From Acidimicrobiales bacterium (GTDB taxonomy: Bacteria; Actinomycetota; Acidimicrobiia; Acidimicrobiales; JACCXE01), in contig DASZWD010000058.1 in NCBI GenBank assembly GCA_035546775.1, positions 20,547 to 84,546 of the forward strand: a stretch of 64,000 nucleotides of DNA, read 5' to 3'. A model generated the notes under the pieces. It saw only the letters and a list, made by a program, of their open reading frames with translations, was not told the origin of the DNA and did not search any database. This document shows, piece by piece, positions 63,043 through 64,000 of the stretch. The first letter of the stretch is position 1. Each line of letters starts with the position of its first letter. The translations under genes were made by a program, and so were the position numbers.

Positions 63043-64000
63043 CGCCGAGGACCCGGTCGGTGTACGCGTTGGCGAATACGCCGTTGGGGTCGAGCCGGCC
63101 CCGGACCTTCTGGAACGCGTCCCACTTCGGGTACCGCGTCGCCAGCACGTCAGCCGTCTGGAAGTGCAGCTTGCCCCAGTGCGGGCGACCCTCGAGCCCG
63201 TTCATGATGTCCTCGACGCCGCGGAAGTACGTCTCGTAGTCCATACCCTTGGCGACGTGCACGGCGAGGTACGCCGACTCGCGACCCGACGCCGTCGACA
63301 GTGGGATGTCGTCGGCGGCGGTGAAGCGCACTTCGACCGGAAATCCGATGAACAGCTTCTTGTCGTCGATGAGTTTGCGGATGCCGTTGAGCGCGGTGCC
63401 GACGTGCTGGCGCGGCACCGAGTACTCCATCTCGTAGAACTTCACCCACCGCGGGCTGGCGAAGACCTGGTAGCTCGGCTTCACGTACTCGACGCGTCCC
63501 GTCGACGGGATGAGCTTCGACAACCGCGGGATCGCAGAGGGACGCAGGCGACCGAGCTTCGTCACCGCGCCGAACGCGATGTTCTCCATGAGGATCTTGT
63601 CCTTGAAGAACTTGGCGCGCGACTGGCCGCCGGCGGCTTGCGTGGTCTGGTTGTTCGTCTTGGTGAGCGCCCAACCGGTGTGGGGCACCCAGAAGAACTC
63701 GAAGTGCTCGTTGTTGTCGACGCGGGCGTCGATCTCTTCGAGCACCGTGTCGACGCGGATCGGTTCCTCGACGGCGTGCAGGTTGAACGTCGGCACGCAC
63801 TGCAGCGTCACCGTCGACAGCGCGCCGAGGGCGCCGACGCCGACGCGCGCCGATTCGAACACGTCGGGCTCTTCGTCGCGTGAGCACGACACGATCGAGC
63901 CATCGCCGGCGACGATGTCGAGGCCGATGACCTGACCGGCGATTCCCGTGAGCTTGACGCCGGTGCCGTGCGTCGCCGTCGAGATGGCGCCGCTGATGGT
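63032..64000 (-). CDS. FAD-linked sugar-1,4-lactone oxidase-like protein, partial (N-terminus outside window)
   Basis: C-terminal 322 residues of a vanillyl-alcohol-oxidase-type flavoenzyme. The right edge encodes TISGAISTATHGTGVKL, the end of the FAD domain. The rest is the ALO domain ending with RPHWGKLHFQ and DRVLGVIG. Relatives oxidise aldonolactones such as L-gulono- or D-arabinono-1,4-lactone. The gene is open to the window edge; an internal ATG at 63892 is not the start. The last 11 bases overlap the SulP 3' end. Confidence 0.88.
   Translation of the reverse strand, partial: TISGAISTATHGTGVKLTGIAGQVIGLDIVAGDGSIVSCSRDEEPDVFESARVGVGALGALSTVTLQCVPTFNLHAVEEPIRVDTVLEEIDARVDNNEHFEFFWVPHTGWALTKTNNQTTQAAGGQSRAKFFKDKILMENIAFGAVTKLGRLRPSAIPRLSKLIPSTGRVEYVKPSYQVFASPRWVKFYEMEYSVPRQHVGTALNGIRKLIDDKKLFIGFPVEVRFTAADDIPLSTASGRESAYLAVHVAKGMDYETYFRGVEDIMNGLEGRPHWGKLHFQTADVLATRYPKWDAFQKVRGRLDPNGVFANAYTDRVLGVIG

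Overview
The window is a GC-rich chromosomal segment (roughly two thirds G+C by eye), densely coded on both strands. It most likely comes from an actinobacterium outside the well-studied genera, for example an uncultured Acidimicrobiia-type lineage. Three things point that way. First, the order argS, lysA, hom, thrC, rho, rpmE, prfA, prmC, tsaC, wecA, atpI, atpBEFHAGD matches the Mycobacterium tuberculosis Rv1292-Rv1311 neighbourhood as I recall it, with local inversions and insertions. Second, it carries families typical of Actinobacteria: a histidine phosphatase / DUF3090 / SCO1664 operon, SARP regulators, an F420 hydrogenase beta-type protein and a mycobacterial-type RpiB. Third, many genes start 6-8 bases after a TANNNT box, as leaderless actinobacterial genes do. 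The species assignment is inference.

Layout. 1-6795: the ATP synthase operon on the minus strand (atpZ-like, atpI-like, atpB, E, F, H, A, G, and a partial atpD cut by the window edge). 6840-10258: wecA, glyA, rpiB and a low-molecular-weight phosphatase, also minus. 10295-14096: a thiolase-like protein and a secreted repeat protein on plus. 14103-19577: rho, rpmE, an unknown gene, prfA, prmC and tsaC as one minus-strand translation/termination operon. 19781-27135: an antiporter, a cupin, and the aspartate-family amino acid genes thrC, hom and lysA, then argS. 27194-35525: signalling and surface functions (response regulator, tRNA-Arg with a strange 3' repeat array, class III cyclase, PAS/REC protein, lipoprotein, Tat-exported phosphoesterase, metallo-hydrolase, PAS protein). 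35562-40216: SRPBCC protein, Fpg-like glycosylase, and the reverse transsulfuration pair CBS plus cystathionine lyase.

40220-48902 is the most accessory-looking region. Three secreted proteins (LamG/FN3, Ig-like, SipW-type signal) are read away from two SARP/BTAD regulators, and a secreted subtilase follows. Between the divergent arms lies a heptamer direct repeat with an 11-bp period, the spacing SARP proteins bind. 48934-64000 holds ferritin-like, SHOCT, F420-type, DUF2157, thiolase, DinB, acyl-CoA-ligase-like, type 5 uracil-DNA glycosylase, the phosphatase/DUF3090/SCO1664 operon, an ArsR/SulP divergent pair, and a partial sugar-lactone oxidase.

The strongest unexplained signals are four. 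(1) Genes are repeatedly preceded by TANNNT at leaderless distance, and in four divergent pairs the two -10 boxes share one TA step. (2) A tRNA-Arg gene is followed by two exact 70-bp units, each carrying a copy of the tRNA 3' end and an 11-bp hairpin. (3) There is a SipW-type secreted cluster with a candidate SARP operator. (4) A 47-bp palindrome sits in frame inside a coding region. No gene-free stretch exceeds 300 bases. The larger gaps are 6716-6839 (atp promoter), 19578-19780 (rho leader), 27688-27848 (tRNA repeats), 43448-43625 (SARP operator region) and 53497-53632 (nothing clear beyond a Shine-Dalgarno).
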